NCBI RefSeq assembly: GCF_001460635.1
Contig: NZ_LN907858.1
Span: forward strand, 1,736,001 to 1,800,000
DNA from: Helicobacter typhlonius
GTDB taxonomy: Bacteria; Campylobacterota; Campylobacteria; Campylobacterales; Helicobacteraceae
Direction: 5' to 3'
Length of the DNA stretch: 64,000 nucleotides
Shown here: piece by piece, positions 35,953 through 45,255 of the stretch
Layout: every line of letters begins with the position of its first letter
Position numbering within the stretch: the first letter of the stretch is position 1
The notes under the pieces: generated by a model
Told to the model about the DNA's origin: nothing
Database searches by the model: none
Seen by the model: only the letters and a program-made list of their open reading frames with translations
Translations under genes and position numbers: made by a program

Positions 35953-38331
35953 ATGAATAAACAAGTTAGTATGAATTTTGCCAAAGTGAATATATGGCAT
36001 TTAGCCGCCACAATAGGCATTTTTTGCCTTATTGTTGGTATGTTAAGAATCTTTGGCTGGAGTGAGCCGGAAGTATATCCGCAGATTCAAAAGGATATTT
36101 TCTTAGCCATCAATTCGCTTTGGTCCAATGTCCCATCTCTCGCACACAATCTTACCCAACTCGGTGATGCGAGTGTAGCATTCGCACTCTTGCTAGTGTT
36201 ATTCATCGCACCTAAGCTTTGGGAAGCACTTATCGCAAGCTCCTTGCTTTCCCTTGTGCTTTCTGCATTATTCAAGACAATCTATGCAATGCCACGTCCA
36301 GCACGCGCTTTTGAGAATACTTTTAATATCATCGGTGAGCGACTAGCAGGCACAAATAGCCTACCATCAGGGCATTCGATCACTATATTCACGATACTTT
36401 CTGTGCTGCTTTTTGCTTTTATGCCAAGCACTCGCAAATGGCGTTTGCCTTTTATCATAGGTATCACTCTTTTGGGTGTATTTGTGGGGCTTTCACGCGT
36501 GGGCGTGGGAGCACACTATCCGCTAGATGTCCTTGTGGGCGCGTCCCTTGGGTGTGTGTGCGGAGTCTTTGGTGTGCTTGTGGCGAGTAAGACGCGTATT
36601 TTTGCTTGGCTAGATTCACATTTTGGTTTGCTTATTTTTGCTACTTTGGGCGCAGTTGCCGTGGTGATGGCGATTCAAAATATCAGCAAATATAATCTTG
36701 CGGTATTTTATCTTGCACTTATTTGTGCGTTAGGCTGCTTATTTATGATACTCCATAAGTATTTTACTAGCGCTCAAAGATTGGATTTACAATGCACCAT
36801 TCAACCCCCCCCAAGCCAATCTATTGTATTTATTTTCGTCATCTCCGCACTTCAAGTAGCGTTTTTCCATTTTCCTTTTTTAGGATTCGTGTGGGTAAAT
36901 CTCACTTTAGATTCAATCAATGCAATTGTGCTATTTGTCTCACTCGTGCTATTTTTGTTCGCACTTACTACACTTATGCCACTCTTATTAGCACTCATCT
37001 CTTTCAATCTCACCAAAATATGGTTCGCAATTACCTCAATCACAAACGCCATAGCGGTGTATTTTGTCTCTGTATATGGAGTGTTTTTAGATAAAACGAT
37101 GATGGGCAATCTCTTTAATACAAACCCAGCAGAAGCAGGAGAATTTCTATCTTTGAAAATGGCACTATTTATAATTATACTCGGTATTCTCCCAGCGTGT
37201 TTTCTGCTCTTTGAAAAGGTGGCAAGACCTACACGCAAATCACTTGCTAAGAGCTTAGGCTTGATATTTTTTACGCTTATTGTGCTTGCTGGAGTTAATT
37301 TTCAAAATCTATTGTGGTTTGATAAATACTCTAAACAACTTGGCGCACTTATTATGCCTTGGTCATATATAGGTAACTCGGTGCGGTATTTTCAAGGGGA
37401 GTTAGCAAAAAATAAAAAAGAGATTCCACTCCCTGATGCACGCATTACAAATGACAAAAAATCTGTAGTCGTGCTAGTGATTGGTGAATCTGCGCGTGCA
37501 AAAAACTTCTCATTCTATGGTTACTCACGCAATACCAACCCTCTCCTTTTAGAAGTGTCAGGACTTCGACATTTTTATGCAAAATCAAGCACGACATATA
37601 CGAGTGCATCTGTGAAAAATATGCTTTCATACAAGGATAGCACGAATCTGTATGAAATATTGCCAAACTATCTTGCACGCACTGGGGTAGATGTGATGTG
37701 GCGTTCGACAAATTGGGGTGAGCCTCCGCTTCACCTACCGAGTGAAAATATTATGCGATATTCGCAACTTGCAGAGAAATATACTCATCTTGATGATAGC
37801 TATGAATCTGCGCTTGTGGCGGGACTAATTGAAGACATTGAGTTAGCAAAATCGCCTAAAGTGCTTATCTTCATTCATACAAGCACGAGCCACGGACCAA
37901 CATATTATAAGAAATACCCTCCTCAGTTTGAAGTGTTTAAGCCTGTGTGTAAAAGTGTCGAACCAAAGGGCTGCTTACAGAGTGAAATTATCAATGCGTA
38001 TGATAATACAATCCTCTATACTGATTTTTTATTGCACTCAGTCATTAGTCAGTTAAGCAAACTTGATAAATACGACAGCACAATGATTTATGTAAGTGAT
38101 CACGGCGAGAGCTTGGGTGAAAATGGTGTATATATGCACGGGATACCATTAGCATTTGCACCAAAGGAGCAATATGAAATACCATTTTTTGTGTGGAGTT
38201 CTAATGCTAGTAGGATTAAAGATTTGAATGAAGCAACACACTTTCATATCTTTCATAGTGTTTTGACATTTTTAGATGTGGAGAGCGAAGTGCTTGATGA
38301 AAAGATGAGCATATTTACTAAGGAGGAATAG
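35953..38331 (+). CDS. LpxE-EptA fusion: lipid A phosphatase plus phosphoethanolamine transferase
   Basis: One reading frame of 792 aa joins two lipid A modifying enzymes that are separate neighbouring genes in H. pylori. Residues about 50-210 are a PAP2 phosphatase with complete motifs: K108...R115-P116, PSGHS 138-142, SR 181-182...H188...D192. Residues about 290-475 are the EptA transmembrane part (VFLDKTMMGNLFNTNPAEAGEF), and about 490-790 the sulfatase-like catalytic domain (VIGESARAKNFSFYGY, SSTTYTSASVKNML, YVSDHGESLGENG). The pair would replace the 1-phosphate with phosphoethanolamine, lowering endotoxicity and peptide binding. A C8 run sits at the joint. I prefer ATG 35953 over GTG 35899, which has no ribosome site. 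Confidence 0.88.
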   Translation: MNKQVSMNFAKVNIWHLAATIGIFCLIVGMLRIFGWSEPEVYPQIQKDIFLAINSLWSNVPSLAHNLTQLGDASVAFALLLVLFIAPKLWEALIASSLLSLVLSALFKTIYAMPRPARAFENTFNIIGERLAGTNSLPSGHSITIFTILSVLLFAFMPSTRKWRLPFIIGITLLGVFVGLSRVGVGAHYPLDVLVGASLGCVCGVFGVLVASKTRIFAWLDSHFGLLIFATLGAVAVVMAIQNISKYNLAVFYLALICALGCLFMILHKYFTSAQRLDLQCTIQPPPSQSIVFIFVISALQVAFFHFPFLGFVWVNLTLDSINAIVLFVSLVLFLFALTTLMPLLLALISFNLTKIWFAITSITNAIAVYFVSVYGVFLDKTMMGNLFNTNPAEAGEFLSLKMALFIIILGILPACFLLFEKVARPTRKSLAKSLGLIFFTLIVLAGVNFQNLLWFDKYSKQLGALIMPWSYIGNSVRYFQGELAKNKKEIPLPDARITNDKKSVVVLVIGESARAKNFSFYGYSRNTNPLLLEVSGLRHFYAKSSTTYTSASVKNMLSYKDSTNLYEILPNYLARTGVDVMWRSTNWGEPPLHLPSENIMRYSQLAEKYTHLDDSYESALVAGLIEDIELAKSPKVLIFIHTSTSHGPTYYKKYPPQFEVFKPVCKSVEPKGCLQSEIINAYDNTILYTDFLLHSVISQLSKLDKYDSTMIYVSDHGESLGENGVYMHGIPLAFAPKEQYEIPFFVWSSNASRIKDLNEATHFHIFHSVLTFLDVESEVLDEKMSIFTKEE
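36805..36812 (+). repeat. C8 tract at the LpxE-EptA joint
   Basis: Eight C in a row read in frame as Pro-Pro-Pro (residues 285-287), exactly between the phosphatase part and the first EptA helix. Loss of one C would end the phosphatase chain about 19 codons later and would put an ATG at 36792 in frame with EptA. Homopolymer slippage is well known in Helicobacter; whether this one varies is inferred. Confidence 0.55.
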
Positions 38332-38401
38332 CAAATTACTAGCGTTTGTATAATTTTTGCATTTTTGGTAAAAATTCCCACACAAATAAGGTAAATATAA
38401 A

Positions 38402-38436
38402 ATCAACAATGCGCAATAATACTTTGTTGATATTTT
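38402..38436 (+). terminator. Possible terminator after lpxE-eptA
   Basis: ATCAACAA (38402-38409) and TTGTTGAT (38424-38431) form an 8-bp stem with a 14-base loop followed by ATTTTT. It lies between lpxE-eptA and the alcohol dehydrogenase promoter. It could also be an operator for the downstream gene. Confidence 0.4.
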
Positions 38437-38458
38437 TCATTATTATGTGTATTTCCCC

Positions 38459-38489
38459 TTGACAAACACTAGGTATCAGGATTTATAAT
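38459..38489 (+). promoter_or_regulatory. Promoter of the alcohol dehydrogenase gene
   Basis: TTGACA (38459-38464) and TATAAT (38484-38489) are both perfect consensus boxes, with a 19-base spacer, 34 bases before the ATG. A full -35 is rare in this group, so this gene may be strongly expressed. Confidence 0.65.
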
Positions 38490-38523
38490 TACATTTTCAA
38501 TTTTAGTCATTTAAGGAGTATTT

Positions 38524-39621
38524 ATGCTATTAAAAGAGAATTTGACACAAGCACAAAGTGGGCAGAGAATCACTGCCAAAGGCTATGCAGTCGCACATAA
38601 AAGTGATACTTTTAAACCCTTTAGTTTTTCGCGCCACGCTTTGGGAGAAACTGACATTTTGATTGAGATTCTATATGCTGGAATCTGCCATAGCGATATT
38701 CATAGCGCGCGTGAGGAATGGCATAAGGGAATTTTTCCAATGGTGCCCGGACACGAGATTGCGGGTAAAGTCGTGGCAGTAGGAAGCAAGGTAAGCAAAT
38801 TTAAAGTTGGCGATTACGCAGGGGTAGGCTGTATGGTTAATTCTTGCGGTGAGTGTGAGGCGTGCAAAAGAAGCCAAGAGCAGTTTTGTGAAAATGGCAA
38901 ATGCGTCTTTACTTATGATTGCCACGATTGCTTCCACGATAACGAGCCAACTTATGGCGGGTATTCAAATAATATTGTAGTGAGCGAAAAATTTGCAGTC
39001 AATGTCCCACAAGATGCGCCGTTAGAAAAAGTTGCTCCCTTGCTTTGCGCGGGAATCACCACCTATTCGCCGATCAAATTTAGCAATGTCAAGGCGGGCG
39101 ATAAAGTCGCTGTGGCTGGATTTGGTGGGCTTGGTGTAATGGCACTCAAATACGCAATCAAAATGGGTGCGGAAGTGAGTGTGTTTGCGCGTAATAAAAA
39201 TAAAGAAAAAGAGGCATTAGAGCTTGGTGCAAAGGCGCTTTATACTGATACAAAGGGTGTGAGCGAACGATTTGATTTTATCATTTCTACGATTCCAACC
39301 GCGTATGATGTGAATGCCTATGCGGAGTTGTTGAAATTTGGCGGAGAAATGGCGATTGTAGGCTTACCACCTGCAGATGAGAAGCTTAGCATTGATTTAA
39401 CGAGACTTGTATTTGCCGCGGGTAAAAAAGTCTATGGCTCACTCATTGGCGGAATAAAAGAGACACAAGAAATGCTTGATTTTTCGCTCAAACATAGAAT
39501 CTATCCCGAGACAGAGGTTATTTCTGTGGAGCAAATCAATGAGGCGTATGAGAATCTTACAAGCGGCAAGGCGAAATTCCGCTATGTGATTGATATGAGC
39601 AGTATAGAGGGGCAAGAGTAA
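38524..39621 (+). CDS. Zinc NAD(P)-dependent alcohol dehydrogenase
   Basis: A cytosolic medium-chain dehydrogenase of the cinnamyl-alcohol/YahK-like group, 365 aa. Catalytic zinc ligands lie in AGICHSDIH and PGHEIAGKV. Structural zinc cysteines lie in SCGECEACKRSQEQFC. The Rossmann motif is AGFGGLGVMALKYA. It probably reduces aldehydes or oxidises alcohols with NADP. AAGGAG lies upstream, and the promoter boxes are full consensus. It resembles the H. pylori alcohol dehydrogenase of this class. Confidence 0.92.
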   Translation: MLLKENLTQAQSGQRITAKGYAVAHKSDTFKPFSFSRHALGETDILIEILYAGICHSDIHSAREEWHKGIFPMVPGHEIAGKVVAVGSKVSKFKVGDYAGVGCMVNSCGECEACKRSQEQFCENGKCVFTYDCHDCFHDNEPTYGGYSNNIVVSEKFAVNVPQDAPLEKVAPLLCAGITTYSPIKFSNVKAGDKVAVAGFGGLGVMALKYAIKMGAEVSVFARNKNKEKEALELGAKALYTDTKGVSERFDFIISTIPTAYDVNAYAELLKFGGEMAIVGLPPADEKLSIDLTRLVFAAGKKVYGSLIGGIKETQEMLDFSLKHRIYPETEVISVEQINEAYENLTSGKAKFRYVIDMSSIEGQE

Positions 39622-39688
39622 GTATTGGATTAATTTAACCGCTCTTAAAGTATATCGTGTTACACTCTCATCTTGTGTCAAAGAAGGT

Positions 39689-40198
39689 GTGCGTAAAAAT
39701 GAGACAATACAGGCTTTCAATTTTGTGGATAAAAATGCAAAAAATATTTTTGATAAAGCATTGGGTGTAGCTTATATACTCACTTGTTATATAGAAAATA
39801 AAGAACATATTATAAAATTTGGACAATCCCGCACTACTTTTAAAAAGCGTCTTGGCTCTTATAATTGCGGTGTAGTCAATAATTGGCGGACTGCTTCTAC
39901 AACAAATATTAAAATGCTTCAATCACTAGTTGCCACTCGTGCGACTTTAAATCTTTATCTTTATGATTGTAGCGATGAAGTGATGATAATAGAATGGCGA
40001 GGCGAAAAATCTGTCCCTTTTGCCTCGCCAAAATCATTAGCCGTTGAAGATATTATGATTAAAAAATTTATGTCCCAATTTGGCACTAAACCATTAGCAA
40101 ATATACAAAGTGATGCAACTCAAGTAAAGCAGGATTTACAAGATACTTTTAAAGCAGCACAAAAAAATAAGAGTATAACACTTTCTAGTGATGAATAA
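39689..40198 (+). CDS. GIY-YIG-like nuclease protein, N-terminus possibly lost
   Basis: The 169-aa product has GVAYILTCYIENKEHIIKFGQSRTTFKKRLGSYN compressed across the usual GIY-YIG core (seen as AYIL ... IIKFGQSR ... RLGSY), which suggests a small DNA-cleaving or DNA-binding domain. The GTG start follows AAGAAGG. The same frame stays open and protein-like for about 27 more codons upstream (SKYWINLTALKVYRV...) with no usual start codon, back to a TAG inside the alcohol dehydrogenase end. So the 5' end may have been cut off by a past rearrangement. The family call is tentative. Confidence 0.55.
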   Translation: MRKNETIQAFNFVDKNAKNIFDKALGVAYILTCYIENKEHIIKFGQSRTTFKKRLGSYNCGVVNNWRTASTTNIKMLQSLVATRATLNLYLYDCSDEVMIIEWRGEKSVPFASPKSLAVEDIMIKKFMSQFGTKPLANIQSDATQVKQDLQDTFKAAQKNKSITLSSDE

Positions 40199-40230
40199 GC
40201 CAAAAAAGCAAAGGGACAAAAGCTTTTACA

Positions 40231-40806
40231 CTAAATGCTCAAATACACTGCAAGTGTGGTGATAATAAATCCTGCACCTAAAACGCCAAAGGATACCTTG
40301 CGTTTGCCTTTGCAAAATGAAGTCATAATTAAGCCAGAGAGATAAAAAAGCAGCATTGAAATGCCAAAACCAATAGCAATAAAATCAAAAAAAGAGAATT
40401 TAAATCCCCCTAGCTCATATTTTGTTCCTGTGCTTTTGTGCATAAGCATTAAGATTCCATACAAACCCCTATCTATTGTGCGGATTATAGGTGTGCCATC
40501 TTTATCTTTGACTAGACTAACTCCATATTTGATATCGCCCATAGTGAGATTGCCTTTCATTGAGTGTAAAGTCGTGTCTTTAGGCACTTTGAGCTGATGT
40601 TCCTGTAGAGTTTTAATGATAAATTCTCTCTCTTCTCCCTTTTGTGGCATAGAATCTAGTTTAATTTCTATAATGTTTGCCCCTGAATTTTGACGAATTT
40701 CAAAGATATAAAGTGCTCCTGTAATCGCATAAATTAATGCTGCAGGTAAAAAAAACAAACTTAAATATAAGTGAATTTGCATCCATAGTTTGCGATGAAG
40801 TTTCAT
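40231..40806 (-). CDS. PepSY-type membrane protein
   Basis: A 191-aa inner-membrane protein that begins KLHRKLWMQIHLYLSLFFLPAALIYAITGALYIFE. This is the conserved start of PepSY-associated TM proteins, which act as ferric-chelate reductases or accessory factors beside TonB receptors. A periplasmic PepSY-like middle and two more C-terminal helices follow. It lies 76 bases downstream of the phase-OFF TonB receptor on the same strand and likely forms one iron-uptake unit with it. Confidence 0.82.
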   Translation of the reverse strand: MKLHRKLWMQIHLYLSLFFLPAALIYAITGALYIFEIRQNSGANIIEIKLDSMPQKGEEREFIIKTLQEHQLKVPKDTTLHSMKGNLTMGDIKYGVSLVKDKDGTPIIRTIDRGLYGILMLMHKSTGTKYELGGFKFSFFDFIAIGFGISMLLFYLSGLIMTSFCKGKRKVSFGVLGAGFIITTLAVYLSI

Positions 40807-40882
40807 TGAAAGTCCTTTCGTGCAAGATTTGATATAGATAGTTTGGAATCGTATCTAAAGAATGTGAGATAAATGTGAAACA

Positions 40883-43056
40883 TCAAAAATCCGCCCTAAA
40901 ACTTATCCAATAATTACGAGAGGGTAAGATTCTCTGATACGCATTTTGCGCACTTTGATTGTTTCCACTTGCATAGGGTATATAATCCATAAAATACACA
41001 TCAAAGAGATTATTTACTGCCAAAGTAAGAGCGTATTGTTTATTAAATTTATAAGTTGCAGCAATATCCACAAGTTGATAATCTTTATAATATTGCCCTA
41101 CGATTTGGCGCACATCTGTTCGTGCATTACTTCCAGCATAAGGCGTGGGAGTTTTGTATTTGCCGCTCCAGCGGATATACATATCAAAGTTGCCGTATTG
41201 ATATTTTGGCGTGATTGTGAAATTATGGCGAGGGATAGAATTAATCGGTTCTCCTTTGCCCGAGCCGCTTAGAGCTTCTGTGTAGATGTAGCCATACCCC
41301 GCATCAAGTGAGAATCCAAACATAGGTTTTATTTTTGCGCTTAGCTCTGCGCCGCTTACAAGAGATTTATCTACATTGCGATAAGTGGTGCAAGTAGCAT
41401 TACTACAGATTTGATTGTCTGGAAGTGGAATGTTTGTCCCACTTAGAGTTTCAATTTGATTATTAAAATCTGTGTAATAGCCTGTGAGGATAAACATAGC
41501 ATTTTGCGTATCTACAATCGCACTTAGCTCATAATTCCAACTTTGCTCGGGTCTAAGGTTTGGATTCCCATAAGTTTCTGTTGTAGTGCCTTGAGAAGTG
41601 GCTGTGGTAACTATGCCATCAATAGTTTGCATAAGTGTGGGGATAAGCATACCATTTGCCACTCCAGCTTTGAATGTAAGCCAATCTGTGGGATTAAAAT
41701 TTACATAAAAGCGTGGATTAAGCGCACTCGTAGAGGCATATCTATCACTATAATTATAGCGCAAACCCAAAGTTGTGCTAATTGCTTCGTTTATAAAATA
41801 TTCTCCTTCAGCAAAGAGTGCGGCTTGATTTTGGTGCATATTTCTATATTTGCTAGAGATTGTTCCTTGTAAATTTTCAAACTGATAATAAACGCCACCA
41901 TTAAAAATCAAACTCCCAGCATCGCCAAAATAAAAATCATTGGTATAGGTGCTTTGAAACACTGCTGTTTGGGCGGTGCGTTTGTTTGCCCAATTAATAT
42001 AATCTCCCTTGTTTGCACCTATGGGAAGCCTTCCATTAGGAGTATAGCTTGCGTGTGGTGCGATAAGATTATAAGAATGCTGTGCGTAAGTGGAGAGTTT
42101 GCCCCAATCATAATTGCCATCGTGACTCAACACAGAATTTACCTTATAGAGCTCATGCACAGAGGTAATGCTATTGGAGGAAGTATTCAAAGTCCCTAAT
42201 CGTCCATTATACACTTCAGAATCTAAATAGATATAATCTTTTGTGGTGGGTGTGTAGTTAAGCCGAAATCCTGCATTCCAATTTTGTGAGCCTGTGAAAG
42301 AGTGTGCTGCATAGGGATTGCCATTACGAATCGCATAAGTTGGCTGCAAAAACGCATTTGCCTCATTAAATCTGTATGAGCCACGGAGATTAAGAGAGAG
42401 TTTGTCTTTCACAAGCGGGGTGGTAAGATAAGCATTTAGCCCATAAGCATTACCCCATTCATTGTGTGGTTCAAAAAGTTTAGTTTCTAGTTGGATTCCG
42501 CTTTGGATTTTATTCGTATGTTTTTTAGTGATAATATTAATAATCCCTCCCATTGCATCAGAGCCATAAATAGTTGAAGCCGGTCCTCGTATGACTTCAA
42601 TGCGTTCAATCATACTTGCTGGAGGCATAAATGAGGTTTGATTCCCTAATCCATTTTGGATAAAGCCACGTGTGGTATTTTGCCTTTTGCCATCAATGAG
42701 GATAAGTGTATAAGCAGAGCCAAGTCCGCGCATAGCAATGGTATTTTGCCCCGTTTTATCCTGCTCCACATATACACCGGGCACATCTTGCACTGCATCA
42801 CCAATATCCCTAATAGGACGGGTCATAATTTCTTCTTTTGGAATGATGGATATAGATGCTGGAGCTTCTTTAATATCCTGTTCATAACCACTTGCAGTTA
42901 CGACAGAGCGCCCAAGATTAACTTTTTTTATACTATCCCCCCCCCCCCGCTAGAATCTCTAGATTCTGTGCCAGATTCTTTAAGCTCAAGTGAATCTGCA
43001 ATTAATCCACTAAAGCTTATCAGCGCTACGAAAGGTATGTGTGTCAATGCTTTCAT
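40883..43056 (-). CDS. TonB-dependent receptor, phase-OFF by G12 tract
   Basis: The gene starts at ATG 43056: signal peptide MKALTHIPFVALISFSGLIA, then 36 codons, then G12 (42948-42937). Read through, it meets TAA two codons later. In the other frame the text continues KKVNLGRSVVTASGYEQ ... IKEAPASISIIPKEEI ... RDIGDAVQDVPGVYVE, the normal TonB-box and plug, and a barrel to FRADF. One extra G (G13) or two fewer (G10) would give an intact receptor of about 724 aa. So the gene is a contingency locus, OFF here. Plug motif IRGPASTIYGSDAMGGIINII resembles siderophore/haem receptors (FepA/CirA type). A Fur-like box lies upstream. Confidence 0.88.
42937..42948 (-). repeat. G12 (C12 on + strand) phase-variation tract
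   Basis: Twelve C on the plus strand interrupt the TonB receptor after codon 36. The downstream frame is ON only with 10, 13 and so on, so the sequenced state is OFF. It is the longest G/C run in the window and a classic slipped-strand switch. Confidence 0.85.
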
Positions 43057-43093
43057 AGAAAATCCTTTTAAAGAAAGAAAATATACAAATAAT

Positions 43094-43112
43094 AATAAGA
43101 ATGATTTGTATA
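43094..43112. promoter_or_regulatory. Fur-like operator upstream of second TonB receptor
   Basis: AATAAGAATGATTTGTATA matches the reverse of the site at 15344-15362 in 17 of 19 bases. It is 38-56 bases upstream of the receptor start. A shared operator for both receptor loci is the simplest reading; Fur is the natural candidate. Confidence 0.55.
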
Positions 43113-43121
43113 AATATAATA

Positions 43122-43923
43122 TTAATGGTAATTAACTTAAATATTTATAAAAATATTGATGATTATTCTAAAAGTTTAATAAGAAACGAATCTGCACTCA
43201 AGCAGAGCATTAAGGATGTATTTGATTATAGTCTTACAATGCGCGAAAGTGCCGAATCACTGACCAAAATTCTTAAGGATGACAAAAAAATAAGAGGTAA
43301 TTTTGGGGAAATGCAGCTTAAAAGTATTTTAGAATCTAGCGGACTTATTGAAGGAGAACATTATAAGATTCAATCTTCATTTAAGGTTGAAAATCAAACA
43401 TATATACCTGATGTTGTGGTATATTTGGATGGAGGCATAGAAGGCAAATAAAGAAATATTAGTCTTGATTCAAAATTCTCCTTGCCTAGTTCTTTTACTC
43501 CAAATTTATATGTAGATTCTAGTGAATATGTTGAAGAAATACATCTCTCTAAAGAGATAGCTCAAAATCTTAAAAAACGCATAGATGAGCTTTCTAAAAA
43601 GCCATATGAGCAATTTTCATTATATGCTTATGATTTTGTTTTGCTTTTTATTCCATATAATAACATTTTAGATTTAGCACTTCGGGCAGATTCTAATATT
43701 TATAAATATGCGTATGACAAACAAACTTTTTATGGCACTAAAAACTATCAATATAAGTTGGGTACATATTCAACGAGACAAGAATGTCCAAGAAGCATTT
43801 AAAGAGATTGGAAAATGTTATGATGATGACAGCAAGATAACTCTTGCAGATATTTGTTATATACTTGAAGATATATATTATGCATCAAGTTCAACATTAT
43901 TCGCAGATGACCTTGACACTTAA
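43122..43923 (+). pseudogene. rmuC: Decayed rmuC (DNA recombination protein) fragment
   Basis: Three frames together give the C-terminal part of RmuC: FGEMQLKSILESSGL ... IPDVVVYLDGG, then SLDSKFSLPSS ... LKKRIDELSKKPYEQ ... DFVLLFIPYNN, then KLFMALKTINISWVHIQ and RDKNVQEAFKEIGKCYDD. The chain is broken by an in-frame TAA at 43449 and a frameshift near a T5 run at about 43731, and the N-terminal coiled coil is missing. RmuC is linked to limiting DNA inversions. It has clearly decayed here. Its 5' end abuts the iron-box region of the TonB receptor. Confidence 0.85.
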
Positions 43924-44031
43924 ATAATTGGCTAATTTATAGTGAAAATGAAAAATAGAAAATAAATCAAAATGGTAAAAAAGCTTTTTATTATGAAGCA
44001 ATTTATTAACTTTATACGAGAGGGCTTAAGC

Positions 44032-45213
44032 CTACTCTACCGCTTCCCTCTTGCGATAAATCAAAATCCCAAAGATTAAAAAGAGCGTGAAAGGCAAAAT
44101 TTCAAGCATTGTTTTGAATGCGCCAAGAAAATCTATCCCATAGTTTGCTACTTGCACATAGAGTTTCAAATAATGGCTAATAGGCAAGATTGTATGCCAA
44201 AATGTTGCAAATGCTCCCATAGAATTAACCGGAAAGGTAAGCCCTGCAAAGGCAAAGCTTGGCGCACAATAAATTGCTGCGATACTTAAGGCACGTGTAT
44301 GATCTTTAAAAAGTGCATAGACAAAAACCCCTACCCCTGCATACGCTAAAAATGTAATCAATGCCCCAAGATAAAGTGTGAGATAGTTTCCACGAAACTC
44401 AAAGCCAAGAGAATGAAAAAATATCATCATCATTATCCACCAAAATGAGAAAATTCCCGCATATGCTAAAATTTTTGTAAGGATATAGACATACGCATTA
44501 ATTCCATCGGGCATTTGACTTTTTTTTCCCACCACAAAGCCCACATCACTTTCATCGCGTGCCAAAGAATTAATCACACAAACGATAATAAGCATAATCC
44601 ACGAGCAAGGTAAAATCCCTGTAAGCAAGAATTGCGCGTAGCTATTATTGATATTATAAAGTGGCGTAATTTGCATTAGAATCGGTGAACTTTTTGCCAA
44701 TGCGGCATCAAAATTTTGCGTTTGGATAAGATTCTTACCAAGTTTTGCCTTGACATTACTCGTGGCGACAAGCTGCTTAAAAGAGCTTTCAATAGATTTT
44801 GCTATAAGCACAAGTTGTGCGTTGTAATAGATTGGAATCTCACTTAATACAGCTTTTTTGCTTCGTGCTTCAAGCCCATAAGGAAACACAACCACCGCAT
44901 AAATTTTGACATTGCTTATATCGCGCTTTGCCTCACTTAGGCTCGTGTAATAGCGCGTAACGCTTAGTGCTGGGATAGCATCTAAATTGCGCGCTAACTC
45001 TTTGCTTAAAGGGCTATTATCTAAATCCACAATGCCAATGGGTGCGCCTCGCACGAAACTTTGTGAAAACACACCCCATACAAAAAGCGCGATAAGAATA
45101 GGAGCAAGTGTGCAGAGAAAAAGTGAGAATCTATCTTGTATAAAGCCATTAAATTCGCGTTTGAAAAATGGAATGAGTGTGTGAAAATATTTACGATAAG
45201 AGGAAGCTTTCAC
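44032..45213 (-). CDS. ABC-2 type transport permease (YhhJ-like)
   Basis: A 393-aa inner-membrane permease of an ABC-2 exporter. One N-terminal helix (DRFSLFLCTLAPILIALFVWGVF), a large periplasmic domain (about 50-190) and five C-terminal helices. GTG start with AAGGAT upstream. In H. pylori such permeases sit with HlyD and TolC genes; here those are at 28950-31264, so the machine has been split. No ATPase subunit lies next to it. Confidence 0.85.
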   Translation of the reverse strand: MKASSYRKYFHTLIPFFKREFNGFIQDRFSLFLCTLAPILIALFVWGVFSQSFVRGAPIGIVDLDNSPLSKELARNLDAIPALSVTRYYTSLSEAKRDISNVKIYAVVVFPYGLEARSKKAVLSEIPIYYNAQLVLIAKSIESSFKQLVATSNVKAKLGKNLIQTQNFDAALAKSSPILMQITPLYNINNSYAQFLLTGILPCSWIMLIIVCVINSLARDESDVGFVVGKKSQMPDGINAYVYILTKILAYAGIFSFWWIMMMIFFHSLGFEFRGNYLTLYLGALITFLAYAGVGVFVYALFKDHTRALSIAAIYCAPSFAFAGLTFPVNSMGAFATFWHTILPISHYLKLYVQVANYGIDFLGAFKTMLEILPFTLFLIFGILIYRKREAVE

Positions 45214-45255
45214 TTATATATCCTTAAACAATATCGCAATTAGCATTATAGAATC

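Noticed and set aside
36792-37094. 100-aa ORF starting just before the C8 tract
   Set aside because: Out of frame with EptA at the present tract length. Its text is not protein-like past the tract. It matters only as the start that C7 would connect to EptA.
43969-43990. A/T palindrome around AAAAAAGCTTTTTA
   Set aside because: No loop and pure A/T arms; could be a weak terminator remnant but the evidence is too thin.
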